Assembly (NCBI RefSeq): GCF_051014685.1
Contig: NW_027478443.1
Location: forward strand, 682,001-746,000
DNA length: 64,000 nucleotides
Source: Ptiloglossa arizonensis
Lineage: Eukaryota > Arthropoda > Insecta > Hymenoptera > Colletidae
Direction of reading: 5' to 3'
Below are positions 36,501 to 49,526 of the stretch, one piece after another. Position numbers and translations under genes: made by a program. The notes beneath the pieces were generated by a model. It was not told where the DNA came from and did no database searches. It saw only the letters and a program-made list of their open reading frames with translations. Numbering within the stretch: the first letter of the stretch is position 1; each line of letters opens with the position of its first letter.

Positions 36501-36765
36501 GTCAATCCGTTCGCGAGATATGGGAGTTTGAAGCCAAGGAATGGTTGAGAAGACAACAAATTTTTCGCAATTCTGCTGCTCCAAACGCTTAACCAGAATG
36601 GGCTAGGGAAAAAATACACATACCGTTGTAATCGGGCGAGTTTCTACTTTCACACGCAACAGGAATTTTTGGGTTAGGTCAATCCGTTCGCGAGATATGG
36701 GAGTTTGAAGACAAGAAATGGTTGAGAAGGCAAAACATTTTTCGCAATTCTGCTGATCCAAACGC
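33583..36765 (+). repeat. 18-monomer higher-order unit B, copy 2 (3,183 bp)
   Basis: This is the second copy of 30400-33582; the matched stretch ends near 36.82 kb. A third, rearranged copy follows: 29557-31589 matches about 37338-39370 (offset 7,781), and the part from about 31.83 kb continues at about 39.43 kb with offset 7,427. The change of 354 bp shows that exactly two monomers were lost in the third copy. Confidence 0.85.
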
Positions 36766-39700
36766 TTAACCAGAATGGCCTAGGGAAAAAATACACATAC
36801 CGTTGTAATCGGGCGAGTTTCTACTTTCAGACGCAACAGGAATTTTTGGATTAGGTCAATCCGTTCGCGAGATATGGGAGTTTGAAGCCAAGAAAATGTT
36901 GAGAAGGCAAAACATTTTTCGCAATTCTGCTGACCCAAACGCTTAACAAGAATGGCCTAGGGAAAAAATACACATACCGTTGTAATCGGGCGAGTTACTA
37001 CTTTCAGATGCAACAGGAACTTTTGCGTTAGGTCAATCCGTTCGCGAGATATGGGAGTTTGAAGCCAAGAAATGGTTGAGAAGGCAAAAAATGTTTCGCA
37101 ATTCTGCTGCATCAAACGCTTAACCAGAATGGCCTAGGGAAAAAATACACATACCGTTGTAACCGGGCGAGTTTCTACTTGCAAATGCAATAGGAATTTT
37201 TGGGTTAGCTCAATCCTTTCGCGAGATATGGGAGTTTGAAGCCAAGAAATGGTTAAGAAGACAACAAAGTTTTCGCACTTCTGCGGGTCCAAACGCTTAA
37301 CCAGAATGGCCTAGGGAAAAAATACACATACCGTTGTAATCGGGCGAGTTCTACTTTCAGTTACAATAGGAATTTTTGGGTTAGGTCAATCCGTTCGCGA
37401 GATATGGGAGTTTGAAGCCAAGAAATGGTTGAGAAGGCAAAACATTTTCCGCAATTCTGCTGCTCCATACGCTTAACAAGAATGGCCTAGGGAAAAAATA
37501 CACATACCGTTGTAACCGGGCGAGTTTCTACTTGCAAATGCAATAGGAATTTTTGGGTTAGGTCAATCCGTTCTCTAGATATGGGAGTTTGAAACCAAGA
37601 AATGGTTGACCAGGCAAACATTTTTCGCAATTCTGCTGCTCCAAACGCTTAACCAGAATGGCCTAGGGAAAAAAAAACACATACCGTTGTAATCGGGCGG
37701 GTTTCTACTTTCAGATGTAACAGGAATTTTTGGGTTAGGTCAATCCGTTCGCGAGATATGGGAGTTTGAAGCCAAGAAATGGTTGAGACGGCAAAAAATT
37801 TTTCGCAATTCTGCTGCTTCAAACGCTTAACCAGAATGGCCTAGGGAAAAAATACACATACCGTTGTAATCGGGCGAGTTTCTACTTTCAGATGCAATAG
37901 GAATTTTTGGGTTAGGTCAATCCGTTCGCGAGATATGGGAGTTTGAAGCTAAGAAATGGTTAAGAAGACAACAAAGTTTTCGCACTTCTGCTGCACCAAA
38001 TGCTTAACCAGAATGGCCTAGGGAAAAAATACACATACCGTTGTAACCGGGCGAGTTTCTACTTGCAAATGCAATAGGAATTTTTGGGTTAGGTCAATCC
38101 GTTCGCGAGATATGGGAGTTTGAAGCCAAGAAATGGTTGAGAAGGCAAAACATTTTTCGCAATTCTGCTGATCCAAAAGCTTAACCAGAATGGCCTAGGG
38201 AAAAAATACACATACCGTTGTAATCGGGCGAGTTTCGACTTTCAGATGCAATAGGAATTTTTGGGTTAGGTCAATCCGTTCGCGAGATATGGGAGTTTGA
38301 AGCTAAGAAATGGTTAAGAAGACAACAAAGTTTTCGCAATTCTGCTGCTCCAAACGCTTAACCAGAATGGCCTAGGGAAAAAATACACCTACCATTGTAA
38401 TCGGGCGAGTTTCTACTTTCAGTTACAGTAGGAATTTTTGGGTTAGGTCAATCCGTTCGCGAGATGTGGGAGTTTGAAGCCAAGGAATGGTTGAGAAGAC
38501 AACAAATTTTTCGCAATTCTGTTGCTCCAAACGCTTAACCAGAATGGGCTAGGGAAAAAATACACATACCGTTGTAACCGGGCGGGCTTCTACTTGCAAA
38601 TGCAATAGGAATTTTTGGGTTAGGTCAATCCGTTCGCTAGATATGGGAGCTTGAAGCCAAGAAATGGTTGACAAGGCAAACATTTTTCGCAATTCTGCTG
38701 CTCCAAACGCTTAACCAGAATGGCCTAGGGAAAAAAAACATACCGTTGTAATCGGGCGAGTTTCTAGTTTCACACGCAACAGGAATTTTTGGGTTAGGTC
38801 AATCCGTTCGCGAGATATGGGAGTTTGAAGCCAAGAAATGGTTGAGAAGGCAAAACATTTTTCGCAATTCTGCTGCTCCAAACGCTTAACCAGAATGGCC
38901 TAGGGAAAAAATACTCATACCGTTGTAATCGGGCGAGTTTCTACTTTCAGACGCAACAGGAATTTTTGGGTTAGGTCAATCCGTTCGCGAGATATGGGAG
39001 TTTGAAGCCAAGAAATTGTTGAGAAGGCAAAACATTTTTCGCAATTCTGCTGATCCAAACGCTTAACCAGAATGGCCTATGGAAAAAATACACATACCTT
39101 TGTAATCGGGCGAGTTTCTACTTTCAGATGCAATAGGAATTTTTGGGTTAGGTCAATCCGTTCGCGAGACATGGGAGTTTGAAGCCAAGAAATGGTTGAG
39201 AAGGCAAAACATTTTTCGCAATTCTGCTGCTCCAAACGCTAAACAAGAATGGCCTAGGGAAAAAATACACATACCGTTGTAATCGGGCGAGTTTCTACTT
39301 TCAGTTACAATAGGAATTTTAGGGTTGGGTCAATCCGTTCGCGAGATATGGGAGTTTGAAGCCAAGAAATGGTTGAGAAGGCAAAACATTTTTCGCAATT
39401 CTGCTGATCCAAACGCTTAACCAGAATGGCCTAGGGAAAAAATACACATACCTTTGTAATCGGGCGAGTTTCTACTTTCAGATGCAATAGGAATTTTTGG
39501 GTTAGGTCAATCCGTTCGCGAGATATGGGAGTTTGAAGCCAAGAAATGGTTGAGAAGGCAAAACATTTTTCGCAATTCTGCTGATCCAAACGCTTAACCA
39601 GAATGTCCTATGGAAAAAATACACATACCTTTGTAATCGGGCGAGTTTCTACTTTCAGATGCAATAGGAATTTTTGGGTTAGGTCAATCCGTTCGCGAGA

Positions 39701-42619
39701 TATGGGAGTTTGAAGCCAAGAAATGGTTGAGGAGGCAAAACATTTTTCGCAATTCTGCTGCTCCAAACGCTTAACAAGAATGGCCTAGGGAAAAAATACG
39801 CATACCGTTGTAATCGGGCGAGTTACTACTTTCAGATGCAACAGGAACTTTTGCGTTAGGTCAATCCGTTCGCGAGATATGGGAGTTTGAAGCCAAGAAA
39901 TGGTTGAGAAGACAACAACTTTTTCACAATTCTGCGGGTCCAAACGCTTAACCAGAATGGCCTAGGGAAAAAATACACCTACCGTTGTAATCGGGCGAGT
40001 TTCTACTTTCAGTTATAGTAGGAATTTTCGGGTTAGGTCAATCCGTTCGCGAGATATGGGAGTTTGAAGCCAAGGGATGGTTGAGAAGACAACAAATTTT
40101 TCGCAATTCTGCTGCTCCAAACGCTTAACCAGAATGGGCTAGGGAAAAAATACACATACCGTTGAAATCGGGCGAGTTTCTACTTTCACACGCAACAGGA
40201 ATTTTTGGGTTAGGTCAATCCGTTCGCGAGATATGGGAGTTTGAAGCCAAGAAATGGTTGAGAAGGCAAAACATTTTTCGCAATTCTGCTGATCCAAACG
40301 CTTAACCAGAATGGCCTAGGGAAAAAATACACATACCGTTGTAATCGGGCGAGTTTCTACTTTCAGACGCAACAGGAATTTTTGGGTTAGGTCAATCCGT
40401 TCGCGAGATATGGGAGTTTGAAGCCAAGAAAATGTTGAGCAGGCAAAACATTTTTCGCAATTCTGCTGATCCAAACGCTTAACCAGAATGGCCTATGGAA
40501 AAAATACACATACCTTTGTAATCGGGCGGGTTTCTACTTTCAGATGCAATAGGAATTTTTGGGTTAGGTCAATCCGTTCGCGAGATATGGGAGTTTGAAG
40601 CCAAGAAATGGTTGAGGAGGCAAAACATTTTTCGCAATTCTGCTGCTCCAAACGCTTAACAAGAATGGCCTAGGGAAAAAATACACATACCGTTGTAATC
40701 GGGCGAGTTACTACTTTCAGATGCAACTGGAACTTTTGCGTTAGGTCAATCCGTTCGCGAGATATGGGAGTTTGAAGCCAAGGAATGGTTGAGAAGACAA
40801 CAAATTTTTCGCAATTCTGCTGCTCCAAACGCTTAACCAGAATGGCCTAGGGAAAAAATACACATACCGTTGTAATCGGGCGAGTTTCTACTTTCAGTTA
40901 CAATAGGAATTTTTGGGTTGGGTCAATCCGTTCGCGAGATATGGGAGTTTGAAGCCAAGGAATGGTTGAGAAGACAACAAATTTTTCGCAATTCTGCTGC
41001 TCCAAACGCTTAACCAGAATGGGCTAGGGAAAAAATACACATACCGTTGTAATCGGGCGAGTTTCTACTTTCACACGCAACAGGAATTTTTGGGTTAGGT
41101 CAATCCGTTCGCGAGATATGGGAGTTTGAAGCTAAGAAATGGTTGAGAAGACAGCAAATTTTTCGCAATTCTGCTGCTCCAAACGCTTAACCAGAATGGC
41201 CTAGGGAAAAAATACACATACCGTTGTAATCGGGCGGGTTTCTACTTTCAGATGCAACAGGAATTTTTGGGTTAGGTCAATCCGTTCGCGAGATATGGGA
41301 GTTTGAAGCCAAGAAATGGTTGAGGAGGCAAAACATTTTTCGCAATTCTGCTGCTCCAAACGCTTAACAAGAATGGCCTAGGGAAAAAATACACATACCG
41401 TTGTAATCGGGCGAGTTACTACTTTCAGATGCAACAGGAACTTTTGGGTTAGGTCAATCCGTTCGCGAGATATGGGAGTTTGAAGCCAAGAAATGGTTGA
41501 GAAGGCAAAAAATGTTTCGCAATTCTGCTGCATCAAACGCTTAACCAGAATGGCCTAGGGAAAAAATACACATACCGTTGTAATCGGGCGAGTTTCTACT
41601 TTCAGTTACATTAGGAATTTTTAGGTTGGGTCAATCCGTTCGCGAGATATGGGAGTTTGAAGCCAAGAAATGGTTGAGAAGACAACAACTTTTTCACAAT
41701 TCTGCGGCTCCAAACGCTTAACCAGAATGGCCTAGGGAAAAAACACACATACCGTTGTAACCGGGCGAGTTTCTACTTTCAGTTACAGTAGGAATTTTTG
41801 GGTTAGGTCAATCCGTTCGCGAGATATGGGAGTTTGAAGCCAAGGAATGGTTGAGAAGACAACAAATTTTTCTCAATTCTGCTGCTCCAAACGCTTAACC
41901 AGAATGGGCTAGGGGAAAAATACACATACCGTTGTAATCGGGCGAGTTTCTACTTTCACACGCAACAGGAATTTTTGGGTTAGGTCAATCCGTTCGCGAG
42001 ATATGGGAGTTTGAAGACAAGAAATGGTTGAGAAGGCAAAACATTTTTCGCAATTCTGCTGATCCAAACGCTTAACCAGAATGGCCTAGGGAAAAAATAC
42101 ACATACCGTTGTAATCGGGCGAGTTTCTACTTTCAGACGCAACAGGAATTTTTGGATTAGGTCAATCCGTTCGCGAGATATGGGAGTTTGAAGCCAAGAA
42201 AATGTTGAGAAGGCAAAACATTTTTCGCAATTCTGCTGACCCAAACGCTTAACCAGAATGGCCTATGGAAAAAATACACATACCTTTGTAATCGGGCGAG
42301 TTTCTACTTTCAGATGCAATAGGAATTTTTGGATTAGGTCAATCCGTTCGCGAGATATGGGAGTTTGAATCCAAGAAATGGTTGAGGAGGCAAAACATTT
42401 TTCGCAATTCTGCTGCTCCAAACGCTTAACAAGAATGGCCTAGGGAAAAAATACACATACCGTTGTAATCGGGCGAGTTACTACTTTCAGATGCAACAGG
42501 AACTTTTGCGTTAGGTCAATCCGTTCGCGAGATATGGGAGTTTGAAGCCAAGAAATGGTTGAGAAGGCAAAAAATGTTTCGCAATTCTGCTGCATCAAAC
42601 GCAAAACCAGAATGGCCTA
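36766..42619 (+). repeat. Mosaic of pieces from neighbouring blocks
   Basis: No new monomer type appears; the stretch is assembled from known blocks. About 36440-36935 recurs at 41746-42241 (offset 5,306, thirty monomers; shared GAAGACAAG and GGATTAGGTC), after which the offset becomes 5,483, so one monomer was gained or lost. About 37338-39370 repeats 29557-31589, and 39430-40160 repeats part of unit B. About 40050-40600 resembles 25700-26270 (GAAATCGGGCGAG, GAAAATGTTGAGCAGG) at an offset near 14,325. Confidence 0.6.
37490..38730 (+). repeat. Seven-monomer module, copy 2 of 5 (1,241 bp)
   Basis: CTCTAGAT is at 37573 and GTTTCGAC at 38232, giving the 659-bp spacing. Differences from copy 1 include GAAACCAAG after the GTTCTCTAG site, GCTGCACCAAATGC and GGGCGGGCTTCTAC. 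It is part of the longer match to 29557-31589 at offset 7,781. Confidence 0.8.
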
Positions 42620-43860
42620 GGGAAAAAATACACATACCGTTGTAACCGGGCGAGTTTCTACTTGCAAATGCAATAGGAATTTTTGGGTTAGGTCAATCCG
42701 TTCTCTAGATATGGGAGTTTGAAGCCAAGAAATGGTTGACCAGGCAAACATTTTTCGCAATTCTGCTGCTCCAAACGCTTAACCAGAATGGCCTAGGGAA
42801 AAAAAACAAATACCGTTGTAATCGGGCGGGTTTCTACTTTCAGATGTAACAGGAATTTTTGGGTTAGGTCAATCCGTTCGCGAGATATGGGAGTTTGAAG
42901 CCAAGAAATGGTTGAGACGGCAAAAAATTTTTCGCAATTCTGCTGCTTCAAACGCTTAACCAGAATGGCCTAGGGAAAAAATACACATACCGTTGTAATC
43001 GGGCGAGTTTCTACTTTCAGATGCAATAGGAATTTTTGGGTTAGGTCAATCCGTTCGCGAGATATGGGAGTTTGAAGCTAAGAAATGGTTAAGAAGACAA
43101 CAAAGTTTTCGCACTTCTGCTGCTCCAAATGCTTAACCAGAATGGCCTAGGGAAAAAATACACATACCGTTGTAACCGGGCGAGTTTCTACTTGCAAATG
43201 CAATAGGAATTTTTGGGTTAGGTCAATCCGTTCGCGAGATATGGGAGTTTGAAGCCAAGAAATGGTTGAGAAGGCAAAACATTTTTCGCAAATTCTGCTG
43301 ATCCAAAAGCTTAACCAGAATGGCCTAGGGAAAAAATACACATACCGTTGTAATCGGGCGAGTTTCGACTTTCAGATGCAATAGGAATTTTTGGGTTAGG
43401 TCAATCCGTTCGCGAGATATGGGAGTTTGAAGCTAAGAAATGGTTAAGAAGACAACAAAGTTTTCGCAATTCTGCTGCTCCAAACGCTTAACCAGAATGG
43501 CCTAGGGAAAAAATACACCTACCGTTGTAATCGGGCGAGTTTCTACTTTCAGTTACAGTAGGAATTTTTGGGTTAGGTCAATCCGTTCGCGAGATGTGGG
43601 AGTTTGAAGCCAAGGAATGGTTGAGAAGACAACAAATTTTTCGCAATTCTGTTGCTCCAAACGCTTAACCAGAATGGGCTAGGGAAAAAATACACATACC
43701 GTTGTAACCGGGCGAGCTTCTACTTGCAAATGCAATAGGAATTTTTGGGTTAGGTCAATCCGTTCGCTAGATATGGGAGCTTGAAGCCAAGAAATGGTTG
43801 ACAAGGCAAACATTTTTCGCAATTCTGCTGCTCCAAACGCTTAACCAGAATGGCCTAGGG
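42620..43860 (+). repeat. Seven-monomer module, copy 3 of 5 (1,241 bp)
   Basis: CTCTAGAT is at 42703 and GTTTCGAC at 43362. The match to copy 2 (offset 5,130, about 29 monomers) continues to about 44045. One extra A in CGCAAATTCTGC near 43290 is balanced by one fewer base in the A-rich start of the second monomer (AAACAAATACC), so total length is unchanged. Confidence 0.8.
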
Positions 43861-44904
43861 AAAAAAAAACATACCGTTGTAATCGGGCGAGTTTCTACTT
43901 TCACACGCAACAGGAATTTTTGGGTTAGGTCAATCCGTTCGCGAGATATGGGAGTTTGAAGCCAAGAAATGGTTGAGAAGGCAAAACATTTTTCGCAATT
44001 CTGCTGCTCCAAACGCTTAACCAGAATGGCCTAGGGAAAAAATACACATACCGTTGTAATCGGGCGAGTTTCTACTTTCAGACGCAACAGGAATTTTTGG
44101 GTTAGGTCAATCCGTTCGCGAGATATGGGAGTTTGAAGCCAAGAAATGGTTGAGAAGGCAAAACATTTTTCGCAATTCTGCTGCTCCAAACGCTAAACAA
44201 GAATGGCCTAGGGAAAAAATACACATACCGTTGTAATCGGGCGAGTTTCTACTTTCAGTTACAATAGGAATTTTTGGGTTGGGTCAATCCGTTCGCGAGA
44301 TATGGGAGTTTGAAGCCAAGGAATGGTTGAGAAGACAACAAATTTTTCGCAATTCTGCTGCTCCAAACGCTTAACCAGAATGGGCTAGGGAAAAAATACA
44401 CATACCGTTGTAATCGGGCGAGTTTCTACTTTCACACGCAACAGGAATTTTTGGGTTAGGTCAATCCGTTCGCGAGATATGGGAGTTTGAAGCCAAGGAA
44501 TGGTTGAGAAGGCAAAAAATGTTTCGCAATTCTGCTGCATCAAACGCTTAACCAGAATGGCCTAGGGAAAAAATACACATACCGTTGTAATCGGGCGAGT
44601 TTCTACTTTCAGTTACATTAGGAATTTTTAGGTTGGGTCAATCCGTTCGCGAGATATGGGAGTTTGAAGCCAAGAAATGGTTGAGAAGACAACAACTTTT
44701 TCACAATTCTGCGGCACCAAACGCTTAACCAGAATGGCCTAGGGAAAAAACACACATACCGTTGTAACCGGGCGAGTTTCTACTTGCAAATGCAATAGGA
44801 ATTTTTGGGTTAGGTCAATCCGTTCGCTAGATATGGGAGTTTGAAGCCAAGAAATGGTTGACAAGGCAAACATTTTTCGCAATTCTGCTGCTCCAAACGC
44901 TTAA
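43861..44904 (+). repeat. Six-monomer transition between module copy 3 and the tetramer pair
   Basis: This part holds a CACACGCAACAGG monomer, an AACGCTAAACAAG monomer, a GTTACAATAGG / GGGCTAGGG monomer, a CACACGCAACAGG / AAAATGTTTCGC hybrid, a GTTACATTAGG / TTTTTAGGTTGGG monomer and an AACCGGG / GCTAGATATGG monomer. The last two recur as a pair near 47.8, 49.2, 51.9, 56.5 and 62.8 kb. No separate duplication edge could be fixed inside it. Confidence 0.5.
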
Positions 44905-46153
44905 CCAGAATGGCCTAGGGAAAAAAACCCACATACCGTTGTAATCGGGCGGGTTTCTACTTTCAGATGCAACAGGAATTTTTGGGTTAGGTCAATCCGT
45001 TCGCGAGATATCGGAGTTTGAAGCCAAGAAATGGTTGACCAGGCAAACATTTTTCGCAATTCTGCTGCTCCAAACGCTTAACCAGAATGGCCTAGGGAAA
45101 AAATACACATACCGTTGTAATCGGGCGAGTTTCTACTTTCAGTTACAATAGGAATTTTTGGGTTGGGTCAATCCGTTCGCGAGATATGGGAGTTTGAAGC
45201 CAAGAAATGGTTGAGAAGACAACAACTTTTTCACAATTCTGCGGCTCCAAACGCTTAACCAGAATGGCCTAGGGAAAAAACACACATACCGTTGTAATCG
45301 GGCGGGTTTCTACTTTCTGATGCAACAGGAATTTTTGGGTTAGGTCAATCCGTTCGCGAGATATGGGAGTTTGAAGCCAAGAAATGGTTGAGAAGGCAAA
45401 ACATTTTTCGCAATTCTGCTGATCCAAACGCTTAACCAGAATGGCCTAGGGAAAAAACACACATACCGTTGTGATCGGGCGAGTTTCTACTTTCAGACGC
45501 AACAGGAATTTTTGGGTTAGGTCAATCCGTTCGCGAGATATGGGAGTTTGAAGCCAAGAAATGGTTGAGAAGACAACAACTTTTTCGCAATTCTGCGGCT
45601 CCAAACGCTTAACCAGAATGGCCTAGGGAAAAAAACACACATACCGTTGTAATCGGGCGGGTTTCTACTTTCAGATGCAACAGGAATTTTTGGGTTAGGT
45701 CAATCCGTTCGCGAGATATCGGAGTTTGAAGCCAAGAAATGGTTGACCAGGCAAACATTTTTCGCAATTCTGCTGCTCCAAACGCTTAACCAGAATGGCC
45801 TAGGGAAAAAATACACATACCGTTGTAATCGGGCGAGTTTCTACTTTCAGTTACAATAGGAATTTTTGGGTTGGGTCAATCCGTTCGCGAGATATGGGAG
45901 TTTGAAGCCAAGAAATGGTTGAGAAGACAACAACTTTTTCACAATTCTGCGGCTCCAAACGCTTAACCAGAATGGCCTAGGGAAAAAACACACATACCGT
46001 TGTAATCGGGCGGGTTTCTACTTTCTGATGCAACAGGAATTTTTGGGTTAGGTCAATCCGTTCGCGAGATATGGGAGTTTGAAGCCAAGAAATGGTTGAG
46101 AAGGCAAAACATTTTTCGCAATTCTGCTGATCCAAACGCTTAACCAGAATGGC
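44905..46153 (+). repeat. Four-monomer tandem duplication (offset 708 bp)
   Basis: About 44905-45445 recurs at 45613-46153. Both copies have GAGATATCGGAG (45011 and 45719 at TCGG) with GTTGACCAGGC, then GTTACAATAGG with GCGGCTCC, then the rare TACTTTCTGATGC, then CTGATCCAAACGC. AAAAAACCCACATACC in copy 1 is AAAAAAACACACATACC in copy 2. Confidence 0.75.
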
Positions 46154-49107
46154 CTATGGAAAAAATACACATACCTTTGTAATCGGGCGAGTTTCTACTT
46201 TCAGATGCAATAGGAATTTTTGGGTTAGGTCAATCCGTTCGCGAGATATGGGAGTTTGAAGCCAAGAAATGGTTGAGAAGGCAAAACATTTTTCGCAATT
46301 CTGCTGCTCCAAACGCTAAACAAGAATGGCCTAGGGAAAAAATACACATACCGTTGTAATCGGGCGAGTTTCTACTTTCAGTTACAATAGGAATTTTTGG
46401 GTTGGGTCAATCCGTTCGCGAGATATGGGAGTTTGAAGCCAAGGAATGGTTGAGAAGACAACAAATTTTTCGCAATTCTGCTGCTCCAAACGCTTAACCA
46501 GAATGGGCTAGGGAAAAAATACACATACCGTTGTAATCGGGCGGGTTTCTACTTTCAGATGCAACAGGAATTTTTGGGTTAGGTCAATCCGTTCGCGAGA
46601 TATGGGAGTTTGAAGCCAAGAAATGGTTGAGAAGGCAAAACATTTTTCGCAATTCTGCTGATCCAAACGCTTAACCAGAATGGCCTATGGAAAAAATACA
46701 CATACCTTTGTAATCGGGCGAGTTTCTACTTTCAGATGCAATAGGAATTTTTGGGTTAGGTCAATCCGTTCGCGAGATATGGGAGTTTGAAGCCAAGAAA
46801 TGGTTGAGAAGGCAAAACATTTATCGCAATTCTGCCGCTCCAAACGCTAAACAAGAATGGCCTAGGGAAAAAATACACATACCGTTGCAATAGGGCGAGT
46901 TTCTACTTTCAGTTACAATAGGAATTTTTGGGTTGGGTCAATCCGTTCGCGAGATATGGGAGTTTGAAGCCAAGGAATGGTTGAAAAGACAACAAATTTT
47001 TCGCAATTCTGCTGCTCCAAACGCTTAACCAGAATGGGCTAGGGAAAAAATACACATACCTTTGTAATCGGGCGAGTTTCTACTTTCAGATGCAATAGGA
47101 ATTTTTGGGTTAGGTCAATCCGTTCGCGAGATATGGGAGTTTGAAGCCAAGAAATGGTTGAGAAGGCAAAACATTTATCGCAATTCTGCCGCTCCAAACG
47201 CTAAACAAGAATGGCCTAGGGAAAAAATACACATACCGTTGTAATCGGGCGAGTTTCTACTTTCACACGCAACAGGAATTTTTGGGTTAGGTCAATCCGT
47301 TCGCGAGATATGGGAGTTTGAAGCCAAGGAATGGTTGAAAAGACAACAAATTTTTCGCAATTCTGCTGCTCCAAACGCTTAACCAGAATGGGCTAGGGAA
47401 AAAATACACATACCTTTGTAATCGGGCGAGTTTCTACTTTCAGATGCAATAGGAATTTTTGGGTTAGGTCAATCCGTTCGCGAGATATGGGAGTTTGAAG
47501 CCAAGAAATGGTTGAGGAGGCAAAACATTTTTCGCAATTCTGCTGCTCCAAACGCTTAACAAGAATGGCCAAGGGAAAAAATACACATACCGTTGTAATC
47601 GGGCGAGTTACTACTTTCAGATGCAACAGGAACTTTTGGGTTAGGTCAATCCGTTCGCGAGATATGGGAGTTTGAAGCCAAGAAATGGTTGAGAAGGCAA
47701 AAAATGTTTCGCAATTCTGCTGCATCAAACGCTTAACCAGAATGGCCTAGGGAAAAAATACACATACCGTTGTAATCGGGCGAGTTTCTACTTTCAGTTA
47801 CATTAGGAATTTTTAGGTTGGGTCAATCCGTTCGCGAGATATGGGAGTTTGAAGCCAAGAAATGGTTGAGAAGACAACAACTTTTTCACAATTCTGCGGC
47901 TCCAAACGCTTAACCAGAATGGCCTAGGGAAAAAACACACATACCGTTGTAACCGGGCGAGTTTCTACTTGCAAATGCAATAGGAATTTTTGGGTTAGGT
48001 CAATCCGTTCGCTAGATATGGGAGTTTGAAGCCAAGAAATGGTTGACAAGGCAAACATTTTTCGCAATTCTGCTGCTCCAAACGCTTAACCAGAATGGCC
48101 TAGGGAAAAAATACACATACCGTTGTGATCGGGCGAGTTTCTACTTTCAGACGCAACAGGAATTTTTGGGTTAGGTCAATCCGTTCGCGAGATATGGGAG
48201 TTTGAAGCCAAGAAATGGTTGAGAAGACAACAACTTTTTCGCAATTCTGCGGCTCCAAACGCTTAACCAGAATGGCCTAGGGAAAAAACACACATACCGT
48301 TGTAATCGGGCGGGTTTCTACTTTCAGATGCAACAGGAATTTTTGGGTTAGGTCAATCCGTTCGCGAGATATCGGAGTTTGAAGCCAAGAAATGGTTGAC
48401 CAGGCAAACATTTTTCGCAATTCTGCTGCTCCAAACGCTTAACCAGAATGGCCTAGGGAAAAAATACACATACCGTTGTAATCGGGCGAGTTTCTACTTT
48501 CAGTTACAATAGGAATTTTTGGGTTGGGTCAATCCGTTCGCGAGATATGGGAGTTTGAAGCCAAGAAATGGTTGAGAAGACAACAACTTTTTCACAATTC
48601 TGCGGCTCCAAACGCTTAACCAGAATGGCCTAGGGAAAAAACACACATACCGTTGTAATCGGGCGGGTTTCTACTTTCAGATGCAACAGGAATTTTTGGG
48701 TTAGGTCAATCCGTTCGCGAGATATGGGAGTTTGAAGCCAAGAAATGGTTGAGACGGCAAAAATTTTTTCGCAATTCTGCTGCTTCAAACGCTTAACCAG
48801 AATGGCCTAGGGAAAAAATACACATACCGTTGTAATCGGGCGAGTTTCTACTTTCACTTACAATAGGAATTTTTGGGTTAGGTCAATCCGTTCGCGAGAT
48901 ATGGGAGTTTGAAGCCAAGAAATGGTTGAAAAGGCAAAACATTTTTCGCAATTCTGCTGCTCCAAACGCTTAACAAGAATGGCCTAGGGAAAAAACACAC
49001 ATACCGTTGTAATCGGGCGGGTTTCTACTTTCAGATGCAACAGGAATTTTTGGGTTAGGTCAATCCGTTCGCGAGATATGGGAGTTTGAAGCCAAGAAAT
49101 GGTTGAC
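45460..49107 (+). repeat. 23-monomer duplication, copy 1 (offset 4,067 bp)
   Basis: This stretch recurs at about 49527-53174. Markers are GTTGTGATCGGG, AAAAAAACACACATACC (45635 and 49702), TACTTTCTGATGC, GTTGCAATAGGGCG (46886 and 50953), the paired CATTTATCGC monomers, AATGGCCAAGGG, GTTACATTAGG (47796 and 51863), CAAAAATTTTTTCGC and GTTGAAAAGGC. A patch of about one monomer near 47325-47450 does not match its partner. Between the copies, 49108-49526 is about 2.4 unmatched monomers of GTTACATTAGG and AACCGGG types. Confidence 0.8.
46690..47390 (+). repeat. Two-monomer tandem duplication (offset 354 bp)
   Basis: CATTTATCGCAATTCTGCCG occurs at 46818 and 47172, each followed by AACGCTAAACAAG and then a GGTTGAAAAGAC monomer with GGGCTAGGG. 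The first GTTGAAAAGAC monomer begins with GTTGCAATAGGGCG and GTTACAATAGG, the second with CACACGCAACAGG, so that monomer's 5' part differs. The whole pair is repeated again near 50.9-51.3 kb. Confidence 0.7.
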
Positions 49108-49526
49108 CAGGCAAACATTTTTCGCAATTCTGCTGCTCCAAACGCTTAACCAGAATGGCCTAGGGAAAAAATACACATACCGTTGTAATCGGGCGAGTTT
49201 CTACTTTCAGTTACATTAGGAATTTTTAGGTTGGGTCAATCCGTTCGCGAGATATGGGAGTTTGAAGCCAAGAAATGGTTGAGAAGACAACAACTTTTTC
49301 ACAATTCTGCGGCACCAAACGCTTAACCAGAATGGCCTAGGGAAAAAACACACATACCGTTGTAACCGGGCGAGTTTCTACTTGCAAATGCAATAGGAAT
49401 TTTTGGGTTAGGTCAATCCGTTCGCTAGATATGGGAGTTTGAAGCCAAGAAATGGTTGACAAGGCAAACATTTTTCGCAATTCTGCTGCTCCAAACGCTT
49501 AACCAGAATGGCCTAGGGAAAAAATA

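Noticed and set aside
19370..36765. Dismissing the near-identical tandem copies as assembly artefacts
   Set aside because: Not adopted as the main reading, because unit A and unit B each show at least one internal difference between copies and several older, more diverged duplications exist nearby. It cannot be excluded without reads.
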